A stretch of DNA of 39,624 nt from Thalassotalea_E sp964620605 (GCA_964620605.1 CAZUHQ010000020.1:1-39624); one strand, 5' to 3'. Shown: positions 27,153-35,515, counted from the stretch's first letter. Notes: generated from the sequence alone by a model not told the origin. Translations and numbers: made by a program.

Positions 27153-27162
27153 AGAGGTAGAA

Positions 27163-29358
27163 GTGGAAACCGTTATCGAACGCATAGAAAAAAATCATTT
27201 TTGGAAATTCCACGGCGGCATTCATCCACCAGAAATGAAATTTCTCACTACGGATAAACCAATTCGCCCGCTAGCGATGCCACCAGAGCTGATCATTCCT
27301 GTGCAGCAACATATTGGTGAAGCCGGGCAGTTAATAGTAACTGTTGGTGAGCAAGTAAAAAAAGGTCAGCCGCTGACCAAAAGCACTATGCCGTTATCTG
27401 TGCCTGTCCATGCGCCGACCAGCGGTACTATCAGTGCGATAGAAAATTCGATGATTGCCCACCCGTCGGGATTAAGTGAACTTTGTATTAAACTTATTCC
27501 TGATGGTGAAGATAGCTGGTGCCAGCGCCAGTTAACGCCGAATTACCACAGTCTAACCAAGCACGAAATTATTGAAAAAATCGCGCAATCTGGTATTTCC
27601 GGCATGGGTGGTGCAGGCTTTCCGACCCATATTAAAATCAACACTCATGCTCAGATCAATTATTTGATCATCAACGCTGCAGAGTGTGAGCCCTACATTA
27701 CCGCCGATGATTTATTAATCCGCGAACATAATTCGACTATCGTCGATGGCATCAATATTCTTGATCACCTGCTAGAACCGGCATTTATCCTGATTGGCAT
27801 TGAAGATAACAAGCCTGAAGCCATTCAGGCGCTTAGAAATGCAACCGCAGATAATGATAAAATTAAAATCTGCGTGCTGCCGACCAAATACCCAACCGGC
27901 GGTGAAAAACAATTAATTATGGCGCTAACCGGCAAAGAAGTCCCTTCTGGCGTACTGCCGAGCAGTTTAGGGATAGTGATGCAAAATATCGCTACTTGCT
28001 ATGCGATTGCCGACGCCGTCATTCACGACACGCCACTGATCATACGGGTGGTGACAATATCAGGACGAGCGCTAGAAAAACCACAAAATGTCTGGGCGCT
28101 ACTCGGCACACCGGTGGAGTTTTTACTTAAACAATGCGGCTACCCAGCCCAGCAGAAAAAGCATATTATCATGGGCGGCCCGATGATGGGCTTTAGCCTG
28201 CCTAGCACACACGTGCCGGTGGTAAAAACCACTAACTGCGTACTAGCGCCGAGTGAACAAGAAATTCCTGCTGACAACCAGGAAGTTGAATGTATCCGCT
28301 GCGGCCAATGTGCAGAAGTCTGTCCCGCTCAGCTACTGCCACAGGAACTGCAATGGAGCGCCAAGGCTAAAGATCAACAGCAGTTGGAATCGTTAAACCT
28401 GTTTGATTGTATCGAATGCGGTGCTTGTGCCTATGTCTGTCCAAGCCATATTCCGTTAGTGCATTATTACCGGGTCGCCAAGGCAGAGATCCGCCAGCAA
28501 AAACTTCTGGATATCAAGGCAGAAAAAGCCAAGCAAAGGTTTGAAGCACGTAAAATTCGGTTAGAGCGCGATAAAATCGCCCGTGAAGAAAAGCACAAAA
28601 AAGCCGCTGAAGCACGTAAAGCCAAAATGAATTCCGGCACCGAACAAGCAAATAAGGAAAAATCAGCGGTCGCAGCAGCGTTAGCTCGGGTCAAAGCGAA
28701 AAAAGCCCAGGCACAAACAGAACAAACCACAGGTACTGAGCCTGAAGCAAATTCGCCAACCAATGAGAAAAAATCTCAAGTCGCTGCCGCAATCGCCAGA
28801 GCCAAAGCGAAAAAACTCGCCGCCATGCAGGCAAAATCAGCACCAGCTTCAGAGAAAAAAGACAGTGAAACTAGCGATGCGATAACGCCAGAGAACACTT
28901 CTAATAGCTCTGATAACAATCAGCAGGCAGCTGTTTCACCACAGGACGACAAAAAGGCAAAAATAGCCGCGGCAGTTGCCAAAGCAAAAGCCAGAAAAGC
29001 CGCGTCTCCTGCACCAGCACATACTGAAAATACAGCGCAAAATAACGCCGAGCCTGAGCCAACAGATACTCCTGACGAAAAAAAAGCTCGAATTGCCGCG
29101 GCGGTTGCCAAGGCGAAAGCAAAAAAACAGGCAGCAAGCAGCGCCGTACCGAGAGAAACTAACGGCAATCAACAAACGCCAGCTTCTCAGACTGTACAAA
29201 CAGCTCAAACTACTCAAATGAATAATAACGAGACGCCATTAGCAGAATCGGCCAATCAAGCTGAGCAGGAAAACCAAACGGCAATGGATAAAAAAGCCCG
29301 AATAGCAGCGGCAGTGGCAAAAGCCAAAGCGAAAAAACAACAAGCAGAGTCAAAATAA
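27163..29358 (+). CDS. rsxC: Rnf/Rsx electron transport complex subunit C with repetitive C-terminal tail
   Basis: A 731-residue subunit that binds NADH/FMN. GGIHPPEMKFLT is the N-terminal signature, GMGGAGFPTHIKI is the flavin/NADH loop near residue 148, and AAECEPYITADD with YPTGGEKQLI follow. Two 4Fe-4S motifs are CIRCGQCAEVCP and CIECGACAYVCP near residues 375-430. From about residue 440 the protein becomes a charged helix, then carries five spaced repeats of the type KKARIAAAVAKAKAKKQ. That tail is common in gammaproteobacterial RsxC and varies in length. Start is GTG at 27163 behind AGAGG. Confidence 0.95.
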   Translation: METVIERIEKNHFWKFHGGIHPPEMKFLTTDKPIRPLAMPPELIIPVQQHIGEAGQLIVTVGEQVKKGQPLTKSTMPLSVPVHAPTSGTISAIENSMIAHPSGLSELCIKLIPDGEDSWCQRQLTPNYHSLTKHEIIEKIAQSGISGMGGAGFPTHIKINTHAQINYLIINAAECEPYITADDLLIREHNSTIVDGINILDHLLEPAFILIGIEDNKPEAIQALRNATADNDKIKICVLPTKYPTGGEKQLIMALTGKEVPSGVLPSSLGIVMQNIATCYAIADAVIHDTPLIIRVVTISGRALEKPQNVWALLGTPVEFLLKQCGYPAQQKKHIIMGGPMMGFSLPSTHVPVVKTTNCVLAPSEQEIPADNQEVECIRCGQCAEVCPAQLLPQELQWSAKAKDQQQLESLNLFDCIECGACAYVCPSHIPLVHYYRVAKAEIRQQKLLDIKAEKAKQRFEARKIRLERDKIAREEKHKKAAEARKAKMNSGTEQANKEKSAVAAALARVKAKKAQAQTEQTTGTEPEANSPTNEKKSQVAAAIARAKAKKLAAMQAKSAPASEKKDSETSDAITPENTSNSSDNNQQAAVSPQDDKKAKIAAAVAKAKARKAASPAPAHTENTAQNNAEPEPTDTPDEKKARIAAAVAKAKAKKQAASSAVPRETNGNQQTPASQTVQTAQTTQMNNNETPLAESANQAEQENQTAMDKKARIAAAVAKAKAKKQQAESK

Positions 29359-29361
29359 ATC

Positions 29362-30411
29362 ATGGCATACTGGATAGCAAGTTCACCTCATAATCACCAG
29401 CAGAACAAAACCTCTGCACTGATGCGCTTAGTGATTTACGCCACTATTCCCGGCATTATCACCCAATGGTATTTTTTCGGCTGGGGCAACCTTGTTCACA
29501 TTTGCCTGACGGTGCTTACCGCACTTGCCGCAGAGTTTACCGTATTGTCTTTAAGAGAAAAAAAGGTTGCAGAGCCCCTGTTTGATGGCAGTGCAATATT
29601 AACCGCAGTATTACTTGGCATTAGTTTACCGGCACTCGCCCCCTGGTGGATTTCAGTGCTCGGTAGCCTGTTTGCCATTGTTATCGTCAAGCAGCTTTAC
29701 GGCGGTATCGGTCATAATCCGTTTAATCCGGCGATGGCCGCCTATGTAATGCTATTAATTTCATTCCCGGTACAAATGACTTCCTGGCAGCCACCACTGG
29801 AATTGATGGCATTGCCGCTGGACTTTGCCAATACTTTATCGGTGATTTTTACCCAGTACACTTTTGATGGCTATTCCATCGAACAGCTGAGAACTCATGT
29901 CGACGGTTTTACCATGGCAACGCCGTTAGATACGGTAAAAACCAATTTAACCTTAGGTTTAACCATAACGGAAAGCATGAACAGCCCGGTAATTGGCAAC
30001 TATGTCGGCGAAGGCTGGCAATGGCTTAACTTGGCGTTTTTAATCGGCGGTCTGTTTTTGATCAGTAAAAAAGCAATCCCTGTGGTTACCCCATTTAGCT
30101 TTTTGCTTAGTATTTTTATCTGTTCATTTATCGCCTATTCCATCAGCCCGGACACCAACGCCTCAACCCTGTTCCACTGGTTTAACGGCGCCTGCATGTT
30201 AGGCGCATTTTTTATTATCACAGATCCGGTCTCCGGTGCCACCAGCGTTAAAGGGCGAATAATATTCGGTGCGCTCGCTGGCTTTTTAGTGTTTATTATC
30301 AGAAAGTTTGGCGGCTACCCGGATGCCGTGGCATTTTCAGTGTTACTTTGTAATATGGCAGCGCCGCTGATCGACCAATACACCCGCCCGCGCACTTACG
30401 GCCATTCTTAA
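29362..30411 (+). CDS. rsxD: Rnf/Rsx electron transport complex subunit D
   Basis: A 349-residue membrane subunit with about nine or ten helices. Early segments are LVIYATIPGIITQWYFFGWG and DGSAILTAVLLGISLPALAP; GGIGHNPFNPAMAAYVMLL is diagnostic of RnfD/NqrB. FTMATPLDTVK holds the Thr to which FMN is covalently bound in this family. FHWFNGACMLGAFFIITDPV lies near the C-terminus. Length equals E. coli RsxD (352). It lies 3 bases after rsxC. Confidence 0.96.
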   Translation: MAYWIASSPHNHQQNKTSALMRLVIYATIPGIITQWYFFGWGNLVHICLTVLTALAAEFTVLSLREKKVAEPLFDGSAILTAVLLGISLPALAPWWISVLGSLFAIVIVKQLYGGIGHNPFNPAMAAYVMLLISFPVQMTSWQPPLELMALPLDFANTLSVIFTQYTFDGYSIEQLRTHVDGFTMATPLDTVKTNLTLGLTITESMNSPVIGNYVGEGWQWLNLAFLIGGLFLISKKAIPVVTPFSFLLSIFICSFIAYSISPDTNASTLFHWFNGACMLGAFFIITDPVSGATSVKGRIIFGALAGFLVFIIRKFGGYPDAVAFSVLLCNMAAPLIDQYTRPRTYGHS

Positions 30412-30420
30412 GGAAAAACA

Positions 30421-31050
30421 ATGCGTAAAGCGATAGAAAAAAATGCCAGATTACTCGCCCTGTTCGCGATTAGTTGTACGGCTGTCGTTGGCCTGGTGCA
30501 TCTAGTCACTAAAGACACCATAGTTGCCCAGGAGCAGCAGCAATTAATCAACACCTTAAACAGCCTGATCCCGATAGAGAACCACAACAATGACATCAGC
30601 CAGTCGTGTTTTTTCATCCAGGACGAACTCTTAGGCAACGGCCAGCAAAAAGCCTACCTCGCGATGCAAGATCAACAGCCAGTAGCTGCCGCGATCACAG
30701 CTACCGCACCCGATGGCTATAACGGTAATATTGAATTGTTAGTGGCGGTTAATATCGATGGTAGCGTCAGTGGTGTAAGAACTTTAAAACATCAGGAAAC
30801 ACCTGGGCTAGGCGATAAAATAGAGCTAAGAAAAAGCAGGTGGATTTTAAGCTTTGCCGGCAAGAAAATTCGCGGTGAAACGGATAATCGCTGGGCAGTG
30901 GCTAAAGACGGCGGTATGTTCGACCAGTTTACCGGTGCTACTATTACTCCAAGAGCAGTAGTTAAAGCGGTTAAACAAACAGTAGATTATTTTAACCTCC
31001 ACAAAAGCGAATTATTTCAACACCAAGCAAATTGTCAGGTGAGCAAATGA
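30421..31050 (+). CDS. rsxG: Rnf/Rsx electron transport complex subunit G
   Basis: A 209-residue subunit with one N-terminal membrane helix (about residues 10-30) and a periplasmic FMN domain. GVRTLKHQETPGLGDKIE is the family block, and DQFTGATITPRAVVKAV carries the Thr that bonds FMN covalently through phosphate. Length matches E. coli RsxG (206). Its stop codon overlaps the rsxE start (ATGA at 31047-31050). Confidence 0.95.
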   Translation: MRKAIEKNARLLALFAISCTAVVGLVHLVTKDTIVAQEQQQLINTLNSLIPIENHNNDISQSCFFIQDELLGNGQQKAYLAMQDQQPVAAAITATAPDGYNGNIELLVAVNIDGSVSGVRTLKHQETPGLGDKIELRKSRWILSFAGKKIRGETDNRWAVAKDGGMFDQFTGATITPRAVVKAVKQTVDYFNLHKSELFQHQANCQVSK

Positions 31051-31751
31051 AAATCCCAAGTGAATACAAAGAATTAACCTGGCAGGGATTGTGGAAAAAC
31101 AATCCGGGATTAGTTCAGTTATTAGGTCTATGCCCGCTATTAGCGGTCACTTCCACTGTGGTAAATGCCTTAGGGCTTGGCCTTGCAACCATGTTTGTGC
31201 TGATCTGCTCAAACGCTACCGTATCTGCCATTCAGCACTGGGTACCAAAAGAAATTCGTATCCCGATTTTCGTGTTAATCATCGCCGCCTTTGTCACCTG
31301 TGTACAACTGTTAATGAATGCCTTTGCCTATGGCCTGTATGAATCTTTAGGGATTTTCCTGCCGTTAATCGTTACCAACTGTGCGATTATCGGTCGCGCC
31401 GAAGCTTATGCCTCGAAAAATCCGGTCAAACAGGCTAGCTTTGACGGTTTGATGATGGGCTTAGGTTTTCTACTGGTATTAATGACCTTAGGTGGCATTC
31501 GCGAAGTATTAGGCCAAGGTACCTTGTTTGACGGCGCCCAATTGCTGTTAGGCGACTGGGCAGCTGGTATGCGCATCGAAGTCATGCACCTCGATAATCA
31601 GTTTTTACTGGCAATACTGCCACCTGGTGCCTTTATCGCCATGGGCTTTTTAATCGCCGCGAAAAATAAAATCGATGCAAAACTCGCCGAGCGTCAGCCC
31701 AAAGCAGAACAAGCACAAATTGAACGGGTGCGCGTTAACTTTGACGGTTAA
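31047..31751 (+). CDS. rsxE: Rnf/Rsx electron transport complex subunit E
   Basis: A 234-residue six-helix membrane protein paralogous to RsxA. NNPGLVQLLGLCPLLAVTST and LGIFLPLIVTNCAIIGRAEA are diagnostic; GFLLVLMTLGGIREVLGQGT follows. The start is ATG 31047, which overlaps the rsxG stop and has AGGTGAGC just upstream; a TTG five codons earlier is less likely. Length equals E. coli RsxE (231). It is followed by nth 29 bases downstream, as in E. coli. Confidence 0.95.
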   Translation: MKIPSEYKELTWQGLWKNNPGLVQLLGLCPLLAVTSTVVNALGLGLATMFVLICSNATVSAIQHWVPKEIRIPIFVLIIAAFVTCVQLLMNAFAYGLYESLGIFLPLIVTNCAIIGRAEAYASKNPVKQASFDGLMMGLGFLLVLMTLGGIREVLGQGTLFDGAQLLLGDWAAGMRIEVMHLDNQFLLAILPPGAFIAMGFLIAAKNKIDAKLAERQPKAEQAQIERVRVNFDG

Positions 31752-31780
31752 CAACTTAGATTGACGATAAAAAATATAAA

Positions 31781-32413
31781 ATGAATAAAGCAAAACGTTT
31801 AGAAATCCTTACCCGGTTGCGTGATGACAATCCGCATCCGACCACTGAACTCAATTTTAACTCGCCATTTGAGCTATTAATCGCAGTGCTACTTTCCGCC
31901 CAGGCGACCGACGTTAGCGTTAATAAAGCCACAGGGCCACTGTATGCCGTTGCTAATACCCCACAAGCGATACTTGATTTAGGCTTAGATAAACTCAAAG
32001 ACTATATCAAAACTATCGGGCTATTTAATACCAAGGCAGAAAACACCATCAAAACCTGCCAAATGCTGGTGGACTTACACGGCGGCGAAGTGCCGGAAAA
32101 TCGCGAAGCCTTAGAAGCCCTGCCCGGCGTTGGCCGTAAAACCGCTAACGTGGTCTTAAACACTGCCTTTGGCTGGCCTACCATAGCGGTGGACACGCAT
32201 ATATTCCGTGTTTCAAACCGTACCAAACTCGCTATGGGTAAAAATGTTGACTTAGTCGAACAAAAACTTTTAAAAGTGGTGCCTAAAGAATTTAAAGTCG
32301 ACGTACACCACTGGCTTATTCTTCATGGCCGTTACGTTTGTGTAGCAAGAAAGCCTAAATGTGGTGCGTGTATTATTGAAGATTTGTGTGAGTTTAAAGA
32401 TAAAACCGACTAA
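31781..32413 (+). CDS. nth: Endonuclease III (thymine-glycol DNA glycosylase/AP lyase)
   Basis: A 210-residue base-excision repair enzyme removing oxidised pyrimidines. The helix-hairpin-helix LPGVGRKTANVVL includes catalytic Lys120; the catalytic Asp138 is in AVDTHIFRVSNR. The 4Fe-4S cluster ligands are in CVARKPKCGACIIEDLC with C-x6-C-x2-C-x5-C spacing. Length equals E. coli Nth (211). It ends the rsxABCDGE operon as usual. Its last 246 bp (from codon Phe130, position 32168) recur twice downstream as partial copies at 33194-33439 and 34755-34996, so the 3' end of this gene may itself have been supplied by an inserted element. Confidence 0.97.
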   Translation: MNKAKRLEILTRLRDDNPHPTTELNFNSPFELLIAVLLSAQATDVSVNKATGPLYAVANTPQAILDLGLDKLKDYIKTIGLFNTKAENTIKTCQMLVDLHGGEVPENREALEALPGVGRKTANVVLNTAFGWPTIAVDTHIFRVSNRTKLAMGKNVDLVEQKLLKVVPKEFKVDVHHWLILHGRYVCVARKPKCGACIIEDLCEFKDKTD

Positions 32414-32473
32414 GTTAAAAGTCAGTTATGAGCGATTTGCTGACGTTGATAAAATTTTCATCAAGGTATCTGC

Positions 32474-33127
32474 ATGGATAAAAAGACTTTTCTCTCAAAC
32501 ATAAAGTTTTCAGCCCAGATGTTATGGCAAAGAAACAAACTTTATGTTGTTTTAATGGCATTGATTATTACTCACCAGAGTTATTTATGGTTACCTTGCT
32601 ATACATCTTATTTTGGTTTTAGTTGTTGGGCGAATGATACATTTGAAGAGGTATATCCATTTTTTCTCAGTTTTTTTGGCTTTATACTGATTGTGGTTTC
32701 TATTAATGGGAGTCTTCGCACAACTCATGACATGAGTTTACATGGATATTTTAAAAACAAAATTCCACCAAACCCTTTTCGTGAAATTAAACCGATTAAT
32801 GTTAATGAGAGCAATGTGACAATTACTGTTGCCAAACCTAAGTTTGATGGTATCGGTATGGCCTTCAAAGATCCTGAAACTATAGATGACCTCCACGACA
32901 TACTGAAACAGCAAAACATTGCACATAAGAATATGGTTCACGCAAGCGAACAGCGGATAGGTGAACGAATTGAAAATTTAAGGCAAGAAGTATCGCCAGA
33001 GGCACATGCAGCCCTAAAAAATACGTTCCAGCTTCAGGAAAAGCTTAAAACGGTCGTCATCACATCCATAGATGGACAGTTAGTTGGCTCTTTGTTAGTT
33101 TTGTACGCTGCATATATAAATTTATAA
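32474..33127 (+). CDS. Membrane protein of unknown function in the nth-linked patch
   Basis: I do not recognise this 217-residue protein. It has a basic N-terminus, a hydrophobic helix at about 24-42 (LYVVLMALIITHQSYLWL), another at about 63-83 (FFLSFFGFILIVVSI), a soluble middle with a helical charged stretch (ETIDDLHDILKQQNIAHKN then SEQRIGERIENLRQEV), and a hydrophobic C-terminus (QLVGSLLVLYAAYINL). That suggests an inner-membrane protein with a cytosolic coiled-coil-like segment. AAGG precedes the ATG. It is visibly more AT-rich than the Rnf genes and sits between the intact nth and a partial nth copy, which suggests acquisition by transfer. A defence or toxin role is only speculation. 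Confidence 0.6.
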   Translation: MDKKTFLSNIKFSAQMLWQRNKLYVVLMALIITHQSYLWLPCYTSYFGFSCWANDTFEEVYPFFLSFFGFILIVVSINGSLRTTHDMSLHGYFKNKIPPNPFREIKPINVNESNVTITVAKPKFDGIGMAFKDPETIDDLHDILKQQNIAHKNMVHASEQRIGERIENLRQEVSPEAHAALKNTFQLQEKLKTVVITSIDGQLVGSLLVLYAAYINL

Positions 33128-33193
33128 TGTCCTCAGTTGGCACAAAACAGACAATCTCGCAATTAGAAAGCCAAGCATCTACTTTTATTATCT

Positions 33194-33439
33194 TTTGACT
33201 GGCCAACTATCGCAGTTGATACTCACATTGACCGGGTATCAAACCGTACTAAATTCGCCATGGGTAAAAACGTGGTTGAAGTTGAGCAAAAGCTCTTAAA
33301 GGTTGTACCGAAAGAATTCAAAGTAGATGTACATCACTGGCTTATTCTTCATGGCCGTTATGTATGTACCGCACGAAAACCAAAGTGCGGCGCTTGTATA
33401 ATAGAAGATTTGTGTGAGTTTAAGGATAAAACGGAGTAG
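33194..33439 (+). pseudogene. nth: Partial second copy of nth (3' 246 bp, frame intact)
   Basis: The sequence encodes the C-terminal 81 residues of endonuclease III plus stop, beginning FDWPTIAVDTHIDRVSNR and ending CIIEDLCEFKDKTE, without start codon or the Lys120 half. By hand alignment it differs from the intact nth 3' end at about 53 of 246 bases but only 7 of 81 residues; most changes are third-position, so it descends from a functional nth of a different lineage rather than a recent duplication. It starts at exactly codon Phe130 of nth. The 66 bp before it (33128-33193) are AT-rich, with no recognised feature. Confidence 0.85.
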
Positions 33440-33485
33440 TCGAAGATATCTCTCGTGATGGAGTCTGTAATACGCAATTCACTCG

Positions 33486-33938
33486 CTACACAGGCACTTC
33501 TAAGCCTAATTTATTTGATTGGATTGCAACCTTAGAGTTGAACTTTTTAACGTTCGAATTAGACATTAATAAACGACGAGTTAAGCTGTCAAATTCGCTC
33601 ATATTTTTAACCACTATTATCAAGACAAAATCTACCTCCCCTGCGGTATAGTAAAATTGTTGTACTCGTTTTTCATTATTAAGCCTATCAATAAAATCAT
33701 CTAGCGCTTTCTCCCCCCCCTTATCCAGGTTTACATCAATAATAACCGTGGTAAAGCCATCTAGCTTATCGCGGTCAAGTATCGCTACTTCTTTTTGGAT
33801 AATGCCTTGAGCTTTAAGCTTTTTAATTCTTCGCTGACAGGCTGATGAAGACAGGCCGACAATATCGCCGATTTGCTCCGTACTGATTCGACAGTTACTT
33901 TGCATAATATTTAAGATCTCACTATCAAAATCGTCCAC
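33486..33938 (-). CDS. Lrp/AsnC family transcriptional regulator
   Basis: A 150-residue regulator with an N-terminal helix-turn-helix (DSEILNIMQSNCRISTEQIG and GLSSSACQRRIKKLKAQGII) and a C-terminal RAM ligand-binding domain (VQQFYYTAGEVDFVLIIVVK). Such proteins form octamers that sense amino acids or related metabolites. It is divergent from the GST gene at 34071 with a 132-bp gap, so it may control that gene. A run of eight G residues (33713-33720) inside the frame encodes part of DKGGEK; slippage there would inactivate the protein. The pair lies between two partial nth copies. Confidence 0.85.
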   Translation of the reverse strand: MDDFDSEILNIMQSNCRISTEQIGDIVGLSSSACQRRIKKLKAQGIIQKEVAILDRDKLDGFTTVIIDVNLDKGGEKALDDFIDRLNNEKRVQQFYYTAGEVDFVLIIVVKNMSEFDSLTRRLLMSNSNVKKFNSKVAIQSNKLGLEVPV

Positions 33939-34070
33939 GCCCTTTTTCCTTTAACATTATAAAAAATTCGCCTAAAGAAAGGCGTGATTTTGGCATTTTA
34001 GCGGCGATTGTACGCCACTATCAACATAAAATATGTTTTAAAAATCGTTGTTCAATAGCACGAGGTTAGA

Positions 34071-34736
34071 GTGAATAGAATTTTATATAGTGGTAACAGA
34101 AACGCATCAAGCTGGGCATTTCGCGCATGGCTAGCATTAAAAGAGCAAAACATCCCCTTTAAAGAAGTGATAGTTGATATCCGTAGGCCACAGCGATGGA
34201 ATAACTTAACGAAAATAGGTGAAATTTCACCAGCTGCGGCAGTGCCAGTACTAGATGACAATGGATTTATCATTTTTGACTCTAACGCCATCATGGAATA
34301 TGCAAGCGAGTTAGGCGAAAATTCTTTACTTCCCGAAGATATTAAGGCTCGCGCGAAAGCGAGATCATTGATTGCATGGCAACATTCTACCTTTGGCCGT
34401 ATATGCCCTTGTTTATTTTTTGAAAGTGCGTTTTATCCTGAAAAGAAAAAGCTATCTACAGATGAAATGGAATCAATTAAAAATGTCTATTCGATTTGGG
34501 AGGACTTTATTCAGCAATTTAAAGGTGAATACCTAGTCGGGGATTATTCGTTAGCAGATATTATGTTTCTGCCTTCAGTGATAAGACTCACATCTCATTT
34601 TCAGCCAGAAGAGCGCTGGCCTAAAGTTAAGCGTTGGGTAGAAAAACTCCTCGACCGCCCTTTTGTTAAGGAATGGATAGATGAAGCCAAGCAATTGGAG
34701 CCCATATATTTGCCGGGCTATCGAAATGACCCTTAA
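34071..34736 (+). CDS. Glutathione S-transferase family protein
   Basis: A 221-residue protein with an N-terminal thioredoxin-like domain (LYSGNRNASSWAFRAWLALK with Ser in the active-site position, then AAAVPVLDDNGFIIFDSNAI containing the cis-Pro VPVL and the glutathione-binding SNAI) and an all-helical C-terminal domain (YLVGDYSLADIMFLPSVIRL has the N-capping GDYSLAD motif). The substrate is unknown. Start is GTG at 34071 with GAGG 5 bases upstream. It is divergent from an Lrp regulator; a decayed nth 3' end follows 18 bases after the stop. More AT-rich than the flanking core genes, consistent with transfer. Confidence 0.85.
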   Translation: MNRILYSGNRNASSWAFRAWLALKEQNIPFKEVIVDIRRPQRWNNLTKIGEISPAAAVPVLDDNGFIIFDSNAIMEYASELGENSLLPEDIKARAKARSLIAWQHSTFGRICPCLFFESAFYPEKKKLSTDEMESIKNVYSIWEDFIQQFKGEYLVGDYSLADIMFLPSVIRLTSHFQPEERWPKVKRWVEKLLDRPFVKEWIDEAKQLEPIYLPGYRNDP

Positions 34737-34754
34737 CATCTAGCATATTTATAC

Positions 34755-34996
34755 TTTGGCTGGCCGACCATAGTGGTGGACACTCATATCGACCGCGTAT
34801 CAAACCGTAAAAAATTCGCCATAGGTAAAAACGTGGTTGAAGTAGAACAATATTAAAGGTAGTACCTGCTGAATTTAAAGTCGACGTGCACCATTGACTT
34901 ATTCTTCACGGTAGATATACCTGTGTTACACGAAAGCCCCGCTGTGGTTCTTGTATTATTGAAGATCTGTGTGAGTGTAAAGATAAAACCAAGTAG
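34755..34996 (+). pseudogene. nth: Partial third copy of nth (3' end, decayed)
   Basis: This copy also begins at codon Phe130 (FGWPTIVVDTHIDRVSNR) and ends at a stop matching the nth end, but a deletion of about 5 bases after VEVEQ shifts the frame, the Trp of HHWL has become TGA, and later Cys codons are altered. It shares the residues HIDRV and NVVEVEQ with copy 2, so copies 2 and 3 are closer to each other than to the intact gene. It is the most decayed of the three and lies farthest from the intact gene. 34997-35091 holds only the glyoxalase promoter region. Confidence 0.85.
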
Positions 34997-35091
34997 CTAA
35001 AAATCTAGGTTTAATAAAAACTAACTCCCCTATAGCCGCGGTATTTGCAAAGGCTTATACTCGTTCAAAATAACAAATCGATGGAAGGTAA

Positions 35092-35508
35092 ATGAAGCTA
35101 TTACATACCATGGTGCGGGTCTTTAACCTGGATGCATCACTGCATTTTTATTGTGACTTATTAGGGCTTAAAGAAGTCAGACGCAGAGAGTTCCCTGAAG
35201 GAAAATTCACTTTAGTGTTTTTAGCCGCTGACGACAATGAGCACGAGATAGAATTAACCTATAACTGGGAGCAAACTGAGCCCTATTCTGACGGTAGAAA
35301 CTTTGGTCATCTTGCACTGCGAGTTGACAATATTTACGACACTTGTCAGAAACTGATGGATGCAGGTGTTACCATTAACCGCCCGCCACGCTGCGGCCAT
35401 ATGGCGTTTGTTCGCTCACCCGATGGCATTTCCATCGAATTGTTACAAGAGGGACACCTGCCGCCTCAAGAACCTTGGGCAAGTATGCCAAATACCGGCA
35501 CTTGGTAA
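35092..35508 (+). CDS. gloA: Lactoylglutathione lyase (glyoxalase I)
   Basis: A 138-residue metalloenzyme that isomerises the methylglyoxal-glutathione hemithioacetal to S-lactoylglutathione. The four metal ligands are visible: His5 in LLHTMVRV, Glu54 in HEIELTYNW, His73 in NFGHLAL and Glu116 in GISIELLQ. The protein is a pair of vicinal-oxygen-chelate modules, as in E. coli GloA (135 residues). GGAAGG lies before the ATG. It stands alone and is closed by a terminator. It uses glutathione, as the nearby GST-like protein may, but the two are separated by an nth remnant. Confidence 0.93.
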   Translation: MKLLHTMVRVFNLDASLHFYCDLLGLKEVRRREFPEGKFTLVFLAADDNEHEIELTYNWEQTEPYSDGRNFGHLALRVDNIYDTCQKLMDAGVTINRPPRCGHMAFVRSPDGISIELLQEGHLPPQEPWASMPNTGTW

Positions 35509-35515
35509 TCAACTT

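Noticed and set aside
28467..29221. Several open frames antisense or out of frame across the rsxC tail.
   Set aside because: They mirror the Ala/Lys repeat codons and have biased, repetitive composition.
33194..33439. Second nth fragment as an expressed gene.
   Set aside because: There is no start codon with a ribosome binding site and no Lys120 half, so it cannot be a working endonuclease III despite its open frame.
31781..34996. Simple recent tandem duplication as the source of the nth copies.
   Set aside because: The intact gene and copy 2 are only about 78% identical in DNA but over 90% identical in protein, which recent duplication does not produce.
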